Counted from the first letter of the stretch, positions 30,549 through 41,726 are shown. The stretch is 64,000 bases of DNA from an uncultured Bacteroidota bacterium (GCA_903878475.1 CAIRHQ010000008.1:1-64000); one strand, 5' to 3'. Notes: a model not told the origin generated them from the sequence alone. Numbers and translations are program-made.

Positions 30549-33500
30549 TTGCCGGAAGGCTGTTCAGCATGGCCTGCATAAAAGATTCCAGTTCCTGCAT
30601 ATTCTTTATTTTCTCTACCACCAGGATGCCATTTTTACCCACCTGTTTCAATTTGCCTTTATTGGTTCCCGTTTGTAAGAATTTTAGGATACCATTGAAT
30701 ACCTCACTTTGAAAATAGGGTGATTCGGGGTTGCTCACGAAAAAGCATTTCAGGGTTTCATTTTTCAGGAACATTTTTTCAAAGCCAAGGGTCACGGCCA
30801 TTTTCCTGCAGCGTACAGTACTGAACAGATCTTCCACTGCAGCGGGGATGGGTCCAAAGCGATCGGATAGCTCGGCATGAAAATCAAGCAGGTCTTTTTC
30901 GTTCTCACAATTATCCAGTCGGGAATACAGGCTGAGCCTTTCGGTGATGCTTTCCACATAACTATCCGGTATCAAAATTTCCAGGTCGGTATCGATGCTG
31001 CAGTCTTTTACAAAATCATCCTGTTGTTGTATCTCTTCAGCGAACAGCGCTTTGAATTCACTTCGTTTTAATTCGCGGATGGCTTCATCCAGGATCTTCT
31101 GGTACATTTCAAATCCGATCTCGGCAATAAATCCGCTTTGTTCTCCGCCCAGTAAATTACCGGCACCACGGATATCGAGATCGCGCATGGCGATCTGGAA
31201 TCCACTGCCCAGGTCGCTGTATTGTTCCAGTGTTTGCAGGCGTTTCCGGCTATCGGCAGGCAGGGTGCTCATGGGCGGTGCCAGCAGATAACAGAATGCT
31301 TTTTTATTGCTGCGGCCAACGCGTCCGCGCAACTGGTGCAGATCGCTAAGTCCGAACTGATGTGCACTATTCACAATGATGGTATTCACATTGGGGATGT
31401 CTACCCCGCTTTCTACAATATTGGTACAAACCAGTACATCATATTTTTTATCCATGAAGTCGAGGATGGTATTTTCCAGTTCATCTCCTTCCATTTGGCC
31501 GTGCGCATAGGCGATACTGATATCCGGACAAAGCCCCTGGATCAGTCCTTTCATTTCGGCTAGTCCGTTCACCCGGTTGTGTATGAAGAACACTTGCCCG
31601 CCTCTTTCGGTCTCATAATAAATGATATCGCGGATGGCATCTTCATTAAACACCATCACTTCTGTTTGTATGGGTTGCCGGTTTGGTGGCGGGGTATTGA
31701 TGATGCTGAGGTCGCGGGCGCCCATCAAACTGAACTGCAGGGTTCTGGGTATAGGCGTAGCCGTTAGTGTCAGTGAATCTACGGTGGCCCTGATCTGTTT
31801 TAGTTTTTCTTTGGCGGCCACCCCAAATTTCTGTTCTTCATCAATGATCATCACGCCCAGGTCTTTAAAGATCACATCTTTTCCCAGCAGGGCATGGGTA
31901 CCAATGATGATGTCTATTTTTCCTTCGGCCAGTTTTTGCAGGGTTTCTTTTTTCTCTTTGCTTGATTTGAACCGGTTGATGAAATCTACGGTTACCGGAA
32001 AATCCTTCAATCGTTCTCCAAAAGTTTTGAAATGCTGATAAGCGAGGATGGTAGTAGGAACCAATACAGCAGCCTGTTTCCCTTCGCAACAAGTTTTGAA
32101 AGCGGCACGGATGGCGATCTCTGTTTTTCCAAAACCCACATCGCCGCATACCAGTCTGTCCATGGGAGAAGGTTTCTCCATATCTCTTTTCACATCTTCT
32201 GTAGCCTTAGCCTGGTCCGGTGTGTCTTCATAAATAAAACTCGCTTCCAGTTCAGTTTGCAGGTAGTTGTCTGAACTATGCGCAAATCCTAACTGGCTTT
32301 TGCGTTGTGCATATAATCGGATCAGGTCGGTAGCAATATCCTTAACCTGTTTCTTGGTCTTGTCTTTCAGGCGGTTCCATACATCGCTGCCCAGCTTATT
32401 CATTTTGGGTATGGTGCCCTCTTTCCCGCTATACTTGCTGATCTTGTGCAGTGAGGAAATATTCACATACAAAAGATCGCCGTCTTTGTATTGGATGCGC
32501 ACCGCTTCCTGCAATCTGCCGTTGGCTTCAATTTTTTGTAAACCACTGTATACACCTACACCATGGTCGATATGCGTAACATAATCGCCGGGTTGTAATT
32601 CGCGCAGTGTTTTTAACGTAAGCGCTTTGTTCTTGCTGAAGGCTTGTTTCACCCGGTATTTATGGTACCGTTGAAATATCTGGTGGTCGGTATAGCAAAC
32701 CAGTTTCAGGTCATCATCAATAAATCCTTCATGAATAGAAGTGGGGATGGGAACTATATTCAGATCGGCCTTCAGATCGGTGAAGATCACATGCAATCTT
32801 TCCAGCTGCTTGGGATTATCGGCGAACAGGAAGATATTGTATTGTTGTTGTTCGTATGACTTCAGATTTTTTATGAGCAGGTCGAATTGCCTGTTGAATG
32901 CGGGTTGTTCCTTGGTATGAAAATCGATTTCCAAGGCTTTACCGAAATAGGATTTATTGCCCAGGGCAATCACATGACGGTGCATCAATGTTGCTTCAAT
33001 TCCGGCAACGGATATAAAATCTTTTTCTGTTACGATTGTTTTTTCGTTGAGTTGTTCTTCATCATGCATCCCATCTGCTGGGGAAGGTTGCATTTGTTTT
33101 TGCCAATCAAGGAATACTGCTAAGTCTTCTTCCTGTTCTGCGATCTTTTCTTTGATATAGGCCCAGTCTTCGGTCCAGATCACCGTGTTCTCCGGTAAAA
33201 AATCAAGCAGGGATACTTTGTCTCCGGTTTCGAATTGTGTTTCCACATTGGGAATGATATTGACCTGCAATAATTTTCTTTCGCTGAGCTGGGTTTCGGG
33301 GTCGAAGATGCGGATGCTGTCTACCTCATTGCTAAACAGTTCTACGCGATAGGGTTTTTCATTGCCAAAAGAATAAATATCGAGTATGCCTCCCCGTATA
33401 GCAAACTGACCGGGCTGGTAAACAAAGTCGGTGCGTTCAAATCCGTGATCGGTCAGTTTGCCTAGGATGGCCACTACATCTATCGTATCGCTTTGTTTGA

Positions 33501-33945
33501 TCGAGATGATATTGGCAAACAGGGTGCCGGGGAGCACTACTTTTTCGAAGAGTGCATCGGCATACGTGACCAGTATTTTTTTATTGCCACCGCCGGCGAC
33601 CTTGGTGAGGGCTTCTGTTCTCAGCATCACATGGCTGGCATTGAGCAGGCGGAAATTCTTTTTATTCTTGAAGGAAGACGGGAAATAGAACAGGTCGAGG
33701 GCACCGGTAATATTTTCGAGTGTATTGTGAAAATAGGCCGCTTCCTCGGCATCGCGCAATACGATCAGGTGGTTGAGGGAGCGGTTAGCGGGCTCATTGA
33801 AAACAGCCGAAACAATGAATGGGGCTGCACTTCCCTGTAATCCGGAAAGCTTAATTTTTTGGGGTAGGGGTGCAGTGATCTGCTCCGTTATGCGTTTACA
33901 ACGGGGGTCATTCAGGTATTCGTTCAGCAACAATTCCAGGTTCAT
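30538..33945 (-). CDS. mfd: Transcription-repair coupling factor
   Basis: GDYVTHIDHGVGVYSGLQKIE, DRLVCGDVGFGKTEIAIRAAFK, DEEQKFGV, TATPIPRTL, QLRGRVGRSNKKAFCYLL. Confidence 0.96.
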   Translation of the reverse strand: MNLELLLNEYLNDPRCKRITEQITAPLPQKIKLSGLQGSAAPFIVSAVFNEPANRSLNHLIVLRDAEEAAYFHNTLENITGALDLFYFPSSFKNKKNFRLLNASHVMLRTEALTKVAGGGNKKILVTYADALFEKVVLPGTLFANIISIKQSDTIDVVAILGKLTDHGFERTDFVYQPGQFAIRGGILDIYSFGNEKPYRVELFSNEVDSIRIFDPETQLSERKLLQVNIIPNVETQFETGDKVSLLDFLPENTVIWTEDWAYIKEKIAEQEEDLAVFLDWQKQMQPSPADGMHDEEQLNEKTIVTEKDFISVAGIEATLMHRHVIALGNKSYFGKALEIDFHTKEQPAFNRQFDLLIKNLKSYEQQQYNIFLFADNPKQLERLHVIFTDLKADLNIVPIPTSIHEGFIDDDLKLVCYTDHQIFQRYHKYRVKQAFSKNKALTLKTLRELQPGDYVTHIDHGVGVYSGLQKIEANGRLQEAVRIQYKDGDLLYVNISSLHKISKYSGKEGTIPKMNKLGSDVWNRLKDKTKKQVKDIATDLIRLYAQRKSQLGFAHSSDNYLQTELEASFIYEDTPDQAKATEDVKRDMEKPSPMDRLVCGDVGFGKTEIAIRAAFKTCCEGKQAAVLVPTTILAYQHFKTFGERLKDFPVTVDFINRFKSSKEKKETLQKLAEGKIDIIIGTHALLGKDVIFKDLGVMIIDEEQKFGVAAKEKLKQIRATVDSLTLTATPIPRTLQFSLMGARDLSIINTPPPNRQPIQTEVMVFNEDAIRDIIYYETERGGQVFFIHNRVNGLAEMKGLIQGLCPDISIAYAHGQMEGDELENTILDFMDKKYDVLVCTNIVESGVDIPNVNTIIVNSAHQFGLSDLHQLRGRVGRSNKKAFCYLLAPPMSTLPADSRKRLQTLEQYSDLGSGFQIAMRDLDIRGAGNLLGGEQSGFIAEIGFEMYQKILDEAIRELKRSEFKALFAEEIQQQDDFVKDCSIDTDLEILIPDSYVESITERLSLYSRLDNCENEKDLLDFHAELSDRFGPIPAAVEDLFSTVRCRKMAVTLGFEKMFLKNETLKCFFVSNPESPYFQSEVFNGILKFLQTGTNKGKLKQVGKNGILVVEKIKNMQELESFMQAMLNSLPATSV

Positions 33946-34092
33946 CCGTTTGGCAAAGATAAGGCATGCAGAAAGAAAGCCTACCAGTTGTTGAAGCCGG
34001 CAATAAGAAGGGCAGATAAACGTTATCGGTAAGAGGTTTCCGCTGAATTAAATTGTAAATTTGAAAACAGAAATCACCCGCCTGATCGGCAA

Positions 34093-37000
34093 TTGAACAC
34101 GATGAAAAAATGTTACCCTTTTTTCCTACTCATGGTTTTTTTCTTAATGAGCATGTCTGTGTTTGCTCAGCAGCCAGGGGCCGTTCATTTTTCAAAAGGA
34201 GAATTTTATGGGGGCAACAATATCAGCAATGACCAATTTACAGTAGCGGGTATACAGCAATCGAAATTTGCTCATCAGTATTATGTGCTGATAGAGTTTT
34301 CATTGCTTCCCAGTGTTGGTACCAGGGGAATTTTAAAGCAGTCTGGTGTTGAATTGGGCGCTTATCTGCCCGGCCAGGCATATCTCGCCACGATCAAGGA
34401 GGGGTTTGATTTTTCTACACTCAAGGCATTGGGTGTGCGATCAGTGAATGCAATACCGGCCTCGTATAAGATCGATCCCAATTTGTATTCATATAAAAGC
34501 GCGGTCTTGGCGAAAGAAGCCTCATTGATGGCTATTGGGTTTTTCCCGGGCATCAATAGCAGCGAGGTGGAAGGTTCATTAAAACTATTGGGTGCACAGA
34601 TCGTTCCCTCCAAATTTCCATTTCGTGATTTTGTGTTGTTGCAATACAACCCTTCGTTGATCAATAATATTGCCAACCTGCCCTTCGTGAGTTATCTCCA
34701 TTTACAATCATTCAATGATAAGCCGCTTAATTACAAGAGTACAGCCATGCATGGGATGTCGTCCTTATTTTCTGCTGCAGGAAGGAACCTGAGCGGGAAG
34801 AATATCACGGTTGGAGTGGGTGATAATGCAGAAATCTCTACGCATATAGATTTTACCGGAAGGCTGATCAACCGGGTGTATAGTGTGCCCAGTTTTCATG
34901 GAATTCATACCTCCGGAACAGTGGCCGGAGGTGGTATACTGGATACCCGGCATCATGGTATGGCACCCCGGGCCAATATCGTAAGCCAGTGGTTCAGTGA
35001 TGTGATCAGTAATACTCCTTATTATGTGGCCGATTACAATATGATCGTCACCAATAATTCTTATACATCAGCCGATGATGGTTGTCCGGGTAATGGCGTG
35101 TATGATGTGTTGAGCAATTATGCCGATGTGCAGATGAGCAATTATCTTACGGTATTGCATGTTTTTTCTGCCGGTAATGACGGAGGATATACCTGTTCAC
35201 CATTTCCTGCCTCTTATGGAACCGTAAAATCAGGATGGCAAACGGCCAAAGATGTGCTTACGGTAGGGGCCATGAATCAAACAGATTATAGCATTGCTAG
35301 TTTTAGCAGCAGGGGCCCGGTACAGGATGGAAGGCTTAAACCCGAGATCGTGGCCAGTGGGGTGAATGTATACTCTACCCGTCACTTAAATTTTTATGAA
35401 TACAATAGTGGTACCAGCATGTCTGGCCCCATGGTGGCCGGTGCAACCGCTATTTTAAATGAACGATACCGGCAGTTGAATGGCAGTACACCAAGGGCTT
35501 CCTTATTGAAAGCCCTGATGTGTAATAATGCCGAAGACCTGGGCAATCCGGGTCCCGATTATACTTTTGGTTTCGGCATGCTCAATGCACGCAAAGCCGT
35601 AGAAGCGATGGAAGCCAATCAGTTCATCATCAGCAATACTACGCCTTCGGTAACTCCCATTAGTATCCCATCAGGGGTTCGTCGGTTGAAGGTGATGTTG
35701 TATTGGCCCGATCCGGCAGCCTTGCCCAATGCGGCCAGTACACTGGTGAATGACCTTGATCTAACGGTTACGGATGCACTAAGTAACACCTATCTGCCAC
35801 TCGTGCTGGATCCATTGAATGTAACGGCTACGGCTACCAGCGGTGTAGATCACCGAAACAATATTGAACAGGCAGTGATCAATAATCCTGCCGCAGGAAA
35901 TTATTCCCTGCAGGTGAATGCTTTTTCGGTTCCCCAGGGGCCGCAGGAATATATCCTCACCTATGCGCTGGAAATGAATGGGGTTACCGTAGAATATCCT
36001 TTTGGTGGCGAGAAATTAGTGCCCGGCGAATCTGAAGTGATCCGGTGGACAGCCTACGGCGATGAGTCCAATACCTTCACAGTAGAATATTCAACGGATA
36101 ACGGTAGCAGCTGGACGCTGATCGCAAACAATGTGGCGGCCAGTGCCCGTTCATTAAGCTGGACAGTACCTGCTACTTTAACCAATACAGCAAAGATCAG
36201 GGTAAGCAGGAATGCTTCTGCGTACACCGATCAGAGTGATTATCCATTTACTATTTTGGGGATGCCTGTTGTTACGGCCACTGTGCCTTGTGAAGGATAT
36301 GCGCAGCTCGACTGGCCGGCCATCACGGGTGCTGATGGTTATGATATCCTGCAATTGAAAGGCGATACGATGTCGGTGATTGGGAATACTGCAGGACTAA
36401 CCTATCTCATCAGCGGACTGAACAGCAGTACCACTTATTGGTTTGGGGTGGCCGCAAAAAATAGCGGGATAAGCGGCCGCAGATCTCTATCTGTGTCGGC
36501 CATACCGGCTACGGGTACTTGCAGTTTAGCTGCCTTCAATAATAATTTTAAAGCCGCTTCTATTGATGCTCCGGTATCGGGCAGGCAATTTACTTCGCTG
36601 GTGCTAACCGCCACCGAACCCGTAAAGCTTAGCATAAAAAATCTCGACAATACGGCTTCCTCGGGCAGCTACGATCTATATTATCAGATCAATGCCGCTA
36701 CGCCGGTGATGGAAAGCATTGCCACCGTGATCCCAGCATTGGGTAGTTTACAATATAGTTTTGTACAAACCGCAGACCTGTCGGCTCCCGGTACTTATGT
36801 TATAAGGGCCTGGGTAAAAAGACCCGGCGATGCCCAGCCATTGGATGATACCGTTTCCGTTACCGTAAAGCACCTGGCCAATCCTCCACTAACCCTTCCC
36901 GTTAGTGATGGATTTGAATCGATGCCGGCACAGGAATATATTAGTAATACCCTCGGACTGGAGGGCGATGACCGCATTGATTTTAAAACGAATTCGGCCA

Positions 37001-39381
37001 GGGGCAGGGCCCGCAGCTTTGTCAATACCGGCTTTGCCCTGCAGGGAAACCGGGCCATCACGCTCGACCAGTTTCCTTATGGAAGCTTGTCTACCGATAG
37101 TTTACTCATGACCTATAATATTGATGCCTATCATACCGGAAATCAACTGCGCTTCGATTTTAATTATAAGAATCACGGGCAAGCGAATAACCCCGATAAT
37201 AAATGCTGGATCAGGGGAAAGGATACCGATCCATGGGTGCTTGCCTATGATCTGGTGGCCAATCAGGCAGGACTCGGAAGCTGGAAACACGCCAGCATCA
37301 ATATCAATGATCTGCTGAATGCGGCGGCTCCTACCCAAACAGTAGGTACCAGCTTTCAGGTAAAATTTGGGGAACAGGGAAATACTTCGGCCAATGTTCC
37401 TTTCCCAGAACTTGATCAGGATGACGGATATACATTTGATGACCTGAAACTTGCGGAGGCAGTGAATGATGTGGCCATTACCGCTGTATTATCACCTGCA
37501 ATAACCGGATGTGCCGGTAGCGGAACGCAAACCATCTCTTTGCAAATAAAAAATTACAGCGCCGTAAGTTTTACCAATGTGCCGGTACATTATAGCGTCA
37601 ATGGCGGCACAGCCGTAGATGAACTCATTCCAACCATCGGCGCCAATGCTACAGTGGTGTATAATTTTGCCAGCACGGCAACACTTTCTAATAATGCAGA
37701 TTACAGTTTTAATTTCTGGCTGGCTGCACCTGGCGATACTTACCAGAGCAACGATAGCGTCATACAATATAATTTTCATACCAGTCCCCTCATCAGCAGT
37801 TACCCCTACCTGGAAGGGTTTGAGGGCAATGACGGTAGCTGGTACACGAAGGGTAGTAACAGCAGCTGGCAATGGGGATCACCTACTAAAACACTGATCA
37901 ATAAAGCAGCCAATGGAACCAAGGCCTGGGTGACCAACCTAACGGGTAATTATAATAACAATGAATTATCGTATATCTATTCACCCTGTTTCAACCTGAG
38001 TGGATTGGTTCAACCGGTATTGTCGTTCAGCATGATCTTCCAGATTGAAGATGGTTGTCCCTGTGATTATACCTGGGTAGATTATTCAGATGATGGAGGC
38101 GTTACCTGGAACCGACTGGGTGCTATCGGTTCGGGTACCAACTGGTATAATGATCCAACCGGATTGGTGCAATGGCGCAATTCATTCAATACTTGGCATG
38201 TGGCCAGTACTGAAGTGCCCTCGCATAGCAGCAGTGTACGTTTCCGAATAGCCATGTCGAGTGATGCCGGATACAATACAGAAGGGGTGGGTATTGATGA
38301 TATTCATGTGTTTGATAAGGCCCTGGTGTATACCGGCACACCATTGCTGAATACCACCCAAACATTGAATGGCAGCAGCTGGATCGATTTTAATTCGCCG
38401 GGCGGCGCAAGGATCGCTTCGGTAAACCCCAACGGACAAAATCTGGGCAGCACTACCGTTGACGTATACACGAATAGTGGGGCGGTGAGGTTTGCGAACC
38501 AGCAGTATTACCTCGACAGGAATATTGTGATCCATCCCACCAATGCCCCGGTAGCACCGGTATCAGTGAGATTTTATTTTACCGATACTGAGGCCAAGAA
38601 CTTGATCGCCGCAACAGGTTGTGCCGGATGTTCAAAACCCGGCGATCCTTATGAGCTGGGGGTTACGCAGTATAGCGGTCCTGTGATAGAAGAGAACGGT
38701 ACCCTCAGCGATAATCATACCGGTAACTATGGATTCATCACGGCAGCCAATACCGATATCATCCCTTATAACAATGGTTATTATGCCGCATACAGTGTCA
38801 ATGGCTTCAGCGAATTCTGGCTGAACAATGGAGGCGTAGGCGGCATCTACCCCTTACCGTTACACCTGATCTCTTTTGATGCAGTGAAGCAACCAGCCCG
38901 GGTACTGTTGCAATGGCGCACCGATAATGAGACCGATATGAAGGGTTTTAATGTGGAAAGAAGTGCAGATGGTATACATTATTCAACCATCGGTTATTGC
39001 GTGGCCAGCAATGGTGCCGGCATCAATAATTATTCATATCCTGATATCAGTCCGAACGATGGCATTAATTATTACCGCTTAGCCATTCAGCAAAAAGATG
39101 GCACGCAACAATACTCTGTGGTAAGGCAGATCATTTTTTCATCATCTTCCTCCTCCATTAGTATTTATCCCAACCCGGTTTCGGAAGGCAAATTATTTGT
39201 GGTAACGGGATCAGACAGCCGGTCTGCAACCCTATATGATGCCACCGGCAGTCAGGTGAAATATTTTGTTTTGCAAGGCAGGAATAATGTACTTAATCTG
39301 CAAGGCTTATCAAAGGGCATCTATCAGTTAAAATTGCAGACCGATCAATCAGTTTCCACTAAAAAAATACTGTTGCAGTAA
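34093..39381 (+). CDS. Large secreted S8 (subtilisin-like) serine peptidase with multi-domain tail and T9SS type A sorting domain
   Basis: Catalytic motifs VGVGDNAEISTHIDF (Asp), FHGIHTSGTVAGGG (His), NSGTSMSGPMVAGATAIL (Ser); C-terminus ISIYPNPVSEGKLFV...GLSKGIYQLKL. Confidence 0.9.
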   Translation: MNTMKKCYPFFLLMVFFLMSMSVFAQQPGAVHFSKGEFYGGNNISNDQFTVAGIQQSKFAHQYYVLIEFSLLPSVGTRGILKQSGVELGAYLPGQAYLATIKEGFDFSTLKALGVRSVNAIPASYKIDPNLYSYKSAVLAKEASLMAIGFFPGINSSEVEGSLKLLGAQIVPSKFPFRDFVLLQYNPSLINNIANLPFVSYLHLQSFNDKPLNYKSTAMHGMSSLFSAAGRNLSGKNITVGVGDNAEISTHIDFTGRLINRVYSVPSFHGIHTSGTVAGGGILDTRHHGMAPRANIVSQWFSDVISNTPYYVADYNMIVTNNSYTSADDGCPGNGVYDVLSNYADVQMSNYLTVLHVFSAGNDGGYTCSPFPASYGTVKSGWQTAKDVLTVGAMNQTDYSIASFSSRGPVQDGRLKPEIVASGVNVYSTRHLNFYEYNSGTSMSGPMVAGATAILNERYRQLNGSTPRASLLKALMCNNAEDLGNPGPDYTFGFGMLNARKAVEAMEANQFIISNTTPSVTPISIPSGVRRLKVMLYWPDPAALPNAASTLVNDLDLTVTDALSNTYLPLVLDPLNVTATATSGVDHRNNIEQAVINNPAAGNYSLQVNAFSVPQGPQEYILTYALEMNGVTVEYPFGGEKLVPGESEVIRWTAYGDESNTFTVEYSTDNGSSWTLIANNVAASARSLSWTVPATLTNTAKIRVSRNASAYTDQSDYPFTILGMPVVTATVPCEGYAQLDWPAITGADGYDILQLKGDTMSVIGNTAGLTYLISGLNSSTTYWFGVAAKNSGISGRRSLSVSAIPATGTCSLAAFNNNFKAASIDAPVSGRQFTSLVLTATEPVKLSIKNLDNTASSGSYDLYYQINAATPVMESIATVIPALGSLQYSFVQTADLSAPGTYVIRAWVKRPGDAQPLDDTVSVTVKHLANPPLTLPVSDGFESMPAQEYISNTLGLEGDDRIDFKTNSARGRARSFVNTGFALQGNRAITLDQFPYGSLSTDSLLMTYNIDAYHTGNQLRFDFNYKNHGQANNPDNKCWIRGKDTDPWVLAYDLVANQAGLGSWKHASININDLLNAAAPTQTVGTSFQVKFGEQGNTSANVPFPELDQDDGYTFDDLKLAEAVNDVAITAVLSPAITGCAGSGTQTISLQIKNYSAVSFTNVPVHYSVNGGTAVDELIPTIGANATVVYNFASTATLSNNADYSFNFWLAAPGDTYQSNDSVIQYNFHTSPLISSYPYLEGFEGNDGSWYTKGSNSSWQWGSPTKTLINKAANGTKAWVTNLTGNYNNNELSYIYSPCFNLSGLVQPVLSFSMIFQIEDGCPCDYTWVDYSDDGGVTWNRLGAIGSGTNWYNDPTGLVQWRNSFNTWHVASTEVPSHSSSVRFRIAMSSDAGYNTEGVGIDDIHVFDKALVYTGTPLLNTTQTLNGSSWIDFNSPGGARIASVNPNGQNLGSTTVDVYTNSGAVRFANQQYYLDRNIVIHPTNAPVAPVSVRFYFTDTEAKNLIAATGCAGCSKPGDPYELGVTQYSGPVIEENGTLSDNHTGNYGFITAANTDIIPYNNGYYAAYSVNGFSEFWLNNGGVGGIYPLPLHLISFDAVKQPARVLLQWRTDNETDMKGFNVERSADGIHYSTIGYCVASNGAGINNYSYPDISPNDGINYYRLAIQQKDGTQQYSVVRQIIFSSSSSSISIYPNPVSEGKLFVVTGSDSRSATLYDATGSQVKYFVLQGRNNVLNLQGLSKGIYQLKLQTDQSVSTKKILLQ

Positions 39382-39466
39382 TCGGCATTGCCTGTTCGAT
39401 CCTATTCAATATAGCTTTGCTGCTGAAGGGCAGTTGAATTCTTTGTAACTTTCCGCAAAAATCAAC

Positions 39467-40186
39467 ATGGCCTTATTACCCTGGCTTACCGGAAAGATCA
39501 TCCGTATTGAAGATGAAACAGCCCTTACCAAACGTTACTGGATATCGGTTCCCGAACTTGCATCTTTTGATTTCAAACCCGGCCAGTTTGTTACACTCGA
39601 CCTTCCCATTGACGAAAAACCCAATAAACGATTACGCAGTTATTCCATTGCCTCGGCACCCGATGGCAGCAATGTGTTAGAACTGGTGATCGTGCGCGAT
39701 AAGCAGGGCGTAGGCACCAAATATATTTTTGAAACCTTACAGATAGGGTCGGAAGTAAAATTCAGGGGTCCACAAGGTGTGTTTGCACTGAAAACTCCGT
39801 TGGATCTTCCTGTTTTCTTCATCTGTACCGGAACCGGTATTGCTCCTTTCAGAAGTATGTTGCAATTTATTCGCACAGAAAAGCTGGCGCATAAGGAGCT
39901 CTACCTCATCTTTGGCTGCCGAACAAGCGATAACCTTTTGTACAGGAAAGAAATGACCGAGTTAGAAGCCAGTATGCCCGGTTTCCATTATATTCCAACG
40001 CTTTCCCGTGAAGAATGGGAGGGGCATATCGGATATGTACATGAGGTCTATGAATCATTATGTGCCAATAAACAACCTGCAGTGTTCTATCTCTGTGGCT
40101 GGCGCGGCATGATCGACGAGGCTACTCAACGGATCGAGGCCATGGGCTATGAGAAAAAATTCATCCACACGGAAATATATGGCTGA
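39467..40186 (+). CDS. Ferredoxin--NADP reductase-like FAD/NAD-binding oxidoreductase
   Basis: RLRSYSIASAP (FAD), GTGIAPFRSML and YLCGWRGMIDEA (NAD(P)-binding); no iron-sulfur cysteine motif. Confidence 0.88.
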   Translation: MALLPWLTGKIIRIEDETALTKRYWISVPELASFDFKPGQFVTLDLPIDEKPNKRLRSYSIASAPDGSNVLELVIVRDKQGVGTKYIFETLQIGSEVKFRGPQGVFALKTPLDLPVFFICTGTGIAPFRSMLQFIRTEKLAHKELYLIFGCRTSDNLLYRKEMTELEASMPGFHYIPTLSREEWEGHIGYVHEVYESLCANKQPAVFYLCGWRGMIDEATQRIEAMGYEKKFIHTEIYG

Positions 40187-40221
40187 AAAAAAATATTTCA
40201 GTCCATGGGCTATACAAAACA

Positions 40222-40256
40222 ATGATAAATATCATCCTTCATAATGATAAATTCAT
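40222..40256. promoter_or_regulatory. FNR/CRP-like palindrome plus degenerate second copy upstream of nuoA
   Basis: aTGATAAATATCAt (40222-40235) and ATGATAAATTCAT (40244-40256), 22 bp apart start to start. Confidence 0.4.
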
Positions 40257-40338
40257 AGGGTTGTGGCAGGATATCGATACTCATTTTTTCACTATCTTGT
40301 AGGCTCAAAACTTTAATAACGGCTAACTGAATTTTGCT

Positions 40339-40689
40339 ATGGGTGCATCCTCCATGATTGTTCTGATCCTTGCGGCACTGGCCTTTTCTTCTATTGCCAT
40401 ACTGATAGCCAAAATTCTTACCAAAACCACTACCAATCCACAAAAAGGCCAACCTTACGAGTGCGGAATTCCCACCACCGGAAAAACCTGGATACAATTA
40501 AATGTGGGTTATTATTTATTTGCCCTGATATTTTTGATTTTTGATGTGGAGATCATTTTTCTTTACCCATGGGCTGTTGCCGCCAAACAAGTAGGATGGC
40601 TGGCATTTATTGAGATCGTTATTTTCTTCTTTATACTTTTTATGGGTTTCTTATATGCACATAAAAAAGGCGCACTAAAATGGATGTAA
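40339..40689 (+). CDS. nuoA: NADH-quinone oxidoreductase subunit A
   Basis: [41 protein letters not shown]. Confidence 0.95.
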   Translation: MGASSMIVLILAALAFSSIAILIAKILTKTTTNPQKGQPYECGIPTTGKTWIQLNVGYYLFALIFLIFDVEIIFLYPWAVAAKQVGWLAFIEIVIFFFILFMGFLYAHKKGALKWM

Positions 40690-41216
40690 AACAAACCAAC
40701 CTGCAAAAAAGCTTTCCCGGCCAGGTGCATGAAACACCGGGAGGCGGCATTGTGCTCAGCAAGCTGGATGATGTGATCAACTGGGCGCGCTCCAATTCTT
40801 TATGGCCACTTACTTTTGCCACCAGCTGCTGCGGCATTGAAATGATGTCGGTAGCGGCCGCCAAATACGACTTTTCAAGATTCGGATTCGAAGTGGCGCG
40901 TGCCTCACCAAGGCAGGCCGATGTGATCATCATTGCCGGAACCATTGTAAATAAAATGGGTCCTGTATTGAAAAGGCTTTATGATCAGATGGGCGATCCC
41001 AAATATGTTATTGCCATGGGTGCCTGTGCCATCAGTGGCGGACCCTTCTTTTATAATACGTATTCAGTGGTGAAAGGGGCCGACCATGTTATTCCGGTAG
41101 ATGTATATGTAGCGGGTTGTCCGCCCCGGCCGGAAGCCTTACTGCATGCACTGATATCCTTGCAGGAGAAAATTAAAATGGGATTAACCAGAGAACAGAT
41201 CAAATCGGGTATATAA
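40680..41216 (+). CDS. nuoB: NADH-quinone oxidoreductase subunit B
   Basis: [46 protein letters not shown] cluster N2 ligands. Confidence 0.97.
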   Translation: MDVKQTNLQKSFPGQVHETPGGGIVLSKLDDVINWARSNSLWPLTFATSCCGIEMMSVAAAKYDFSRFGFEVARASPRQADVIIIAGTIVNKMGPVLKRLYDQMGDPKYVIAMGACAISGGPFFYNTYSVVKGADHVIPVDVYVAGCPPRPEALLHALISLQEKIKMGLTREQIKSGI

Positions 41217-41222
41217 TAATAT

Positions 41223-41681
41223 ATGGGCAACGAAGATTTAAAAATATTGATCACCGAACTGCTTCCCGCAGCCACCTATGATGAAAGCGGGGAATGGCTC
41301 AATATAGTAGTGGAACCAGCCAGTTGGCCGGCTTTTGCTGCTCAGCTACGCAATCATGAGTCGCTGCAGTTTGATTATCTTTTTTGCCTTACCTGTATCG
41401 ACTGGAAAACCAACCTCAGTATGGTATACCACCTGAGTTCTACCCGTTACCGGCACAATATCGTAGTGAAATCTACTTTGAGTGCCGATCAACCCCAGAT
41501 CAATACAGTATGCGATATCTGGAAAACGGCCGAATTGCTTGAACGCGAAGTATATGAAATGTTCGGCGTGAATTTTTTGAATCACCCCGATCTGCGATTA
41601 CTCATCCTGCCTGATGGCTGGGAAGGGAAAAATCCGATGAGAAAGAATTATGAGGACCCGATCAATATGATAAAATTGTAA
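41223..41681 (+). CDS. nuoC: NADH-quinone oxidoreductase subunit C
   Basis: CLTCIDWKTN...WKTAELLEREVYEMFGVNFLNHPDLRLLILPDGWEGKNPMRKNY. Confidence 0.95.
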   Translation: MGNEDLKILITELLPAATYDESGEWLNIVVEPASWPAFAAQLRNHESLQFDYLFCLTCIDWKTNLSMVYHLSSTRYRHNIVVKSTLSADQPQINTVCDIWKTAELLEREVYEMFGVNFLNHPDLRLLILPDGWEGKNPMRKNYEDPINMIKL

Positions 41682-41726
41682 AACCGAACGGCCATGTAAA
41701 TCATGGTCTGTTCATCGATCTGAATT

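Noticed and set aside
40183-40201. CTGAAA-N7-TTTCAG hairpin after the ferredoxin-NADP reductase gene
   Set aside because: Short stem with no T tract; not convincing as a terminator.
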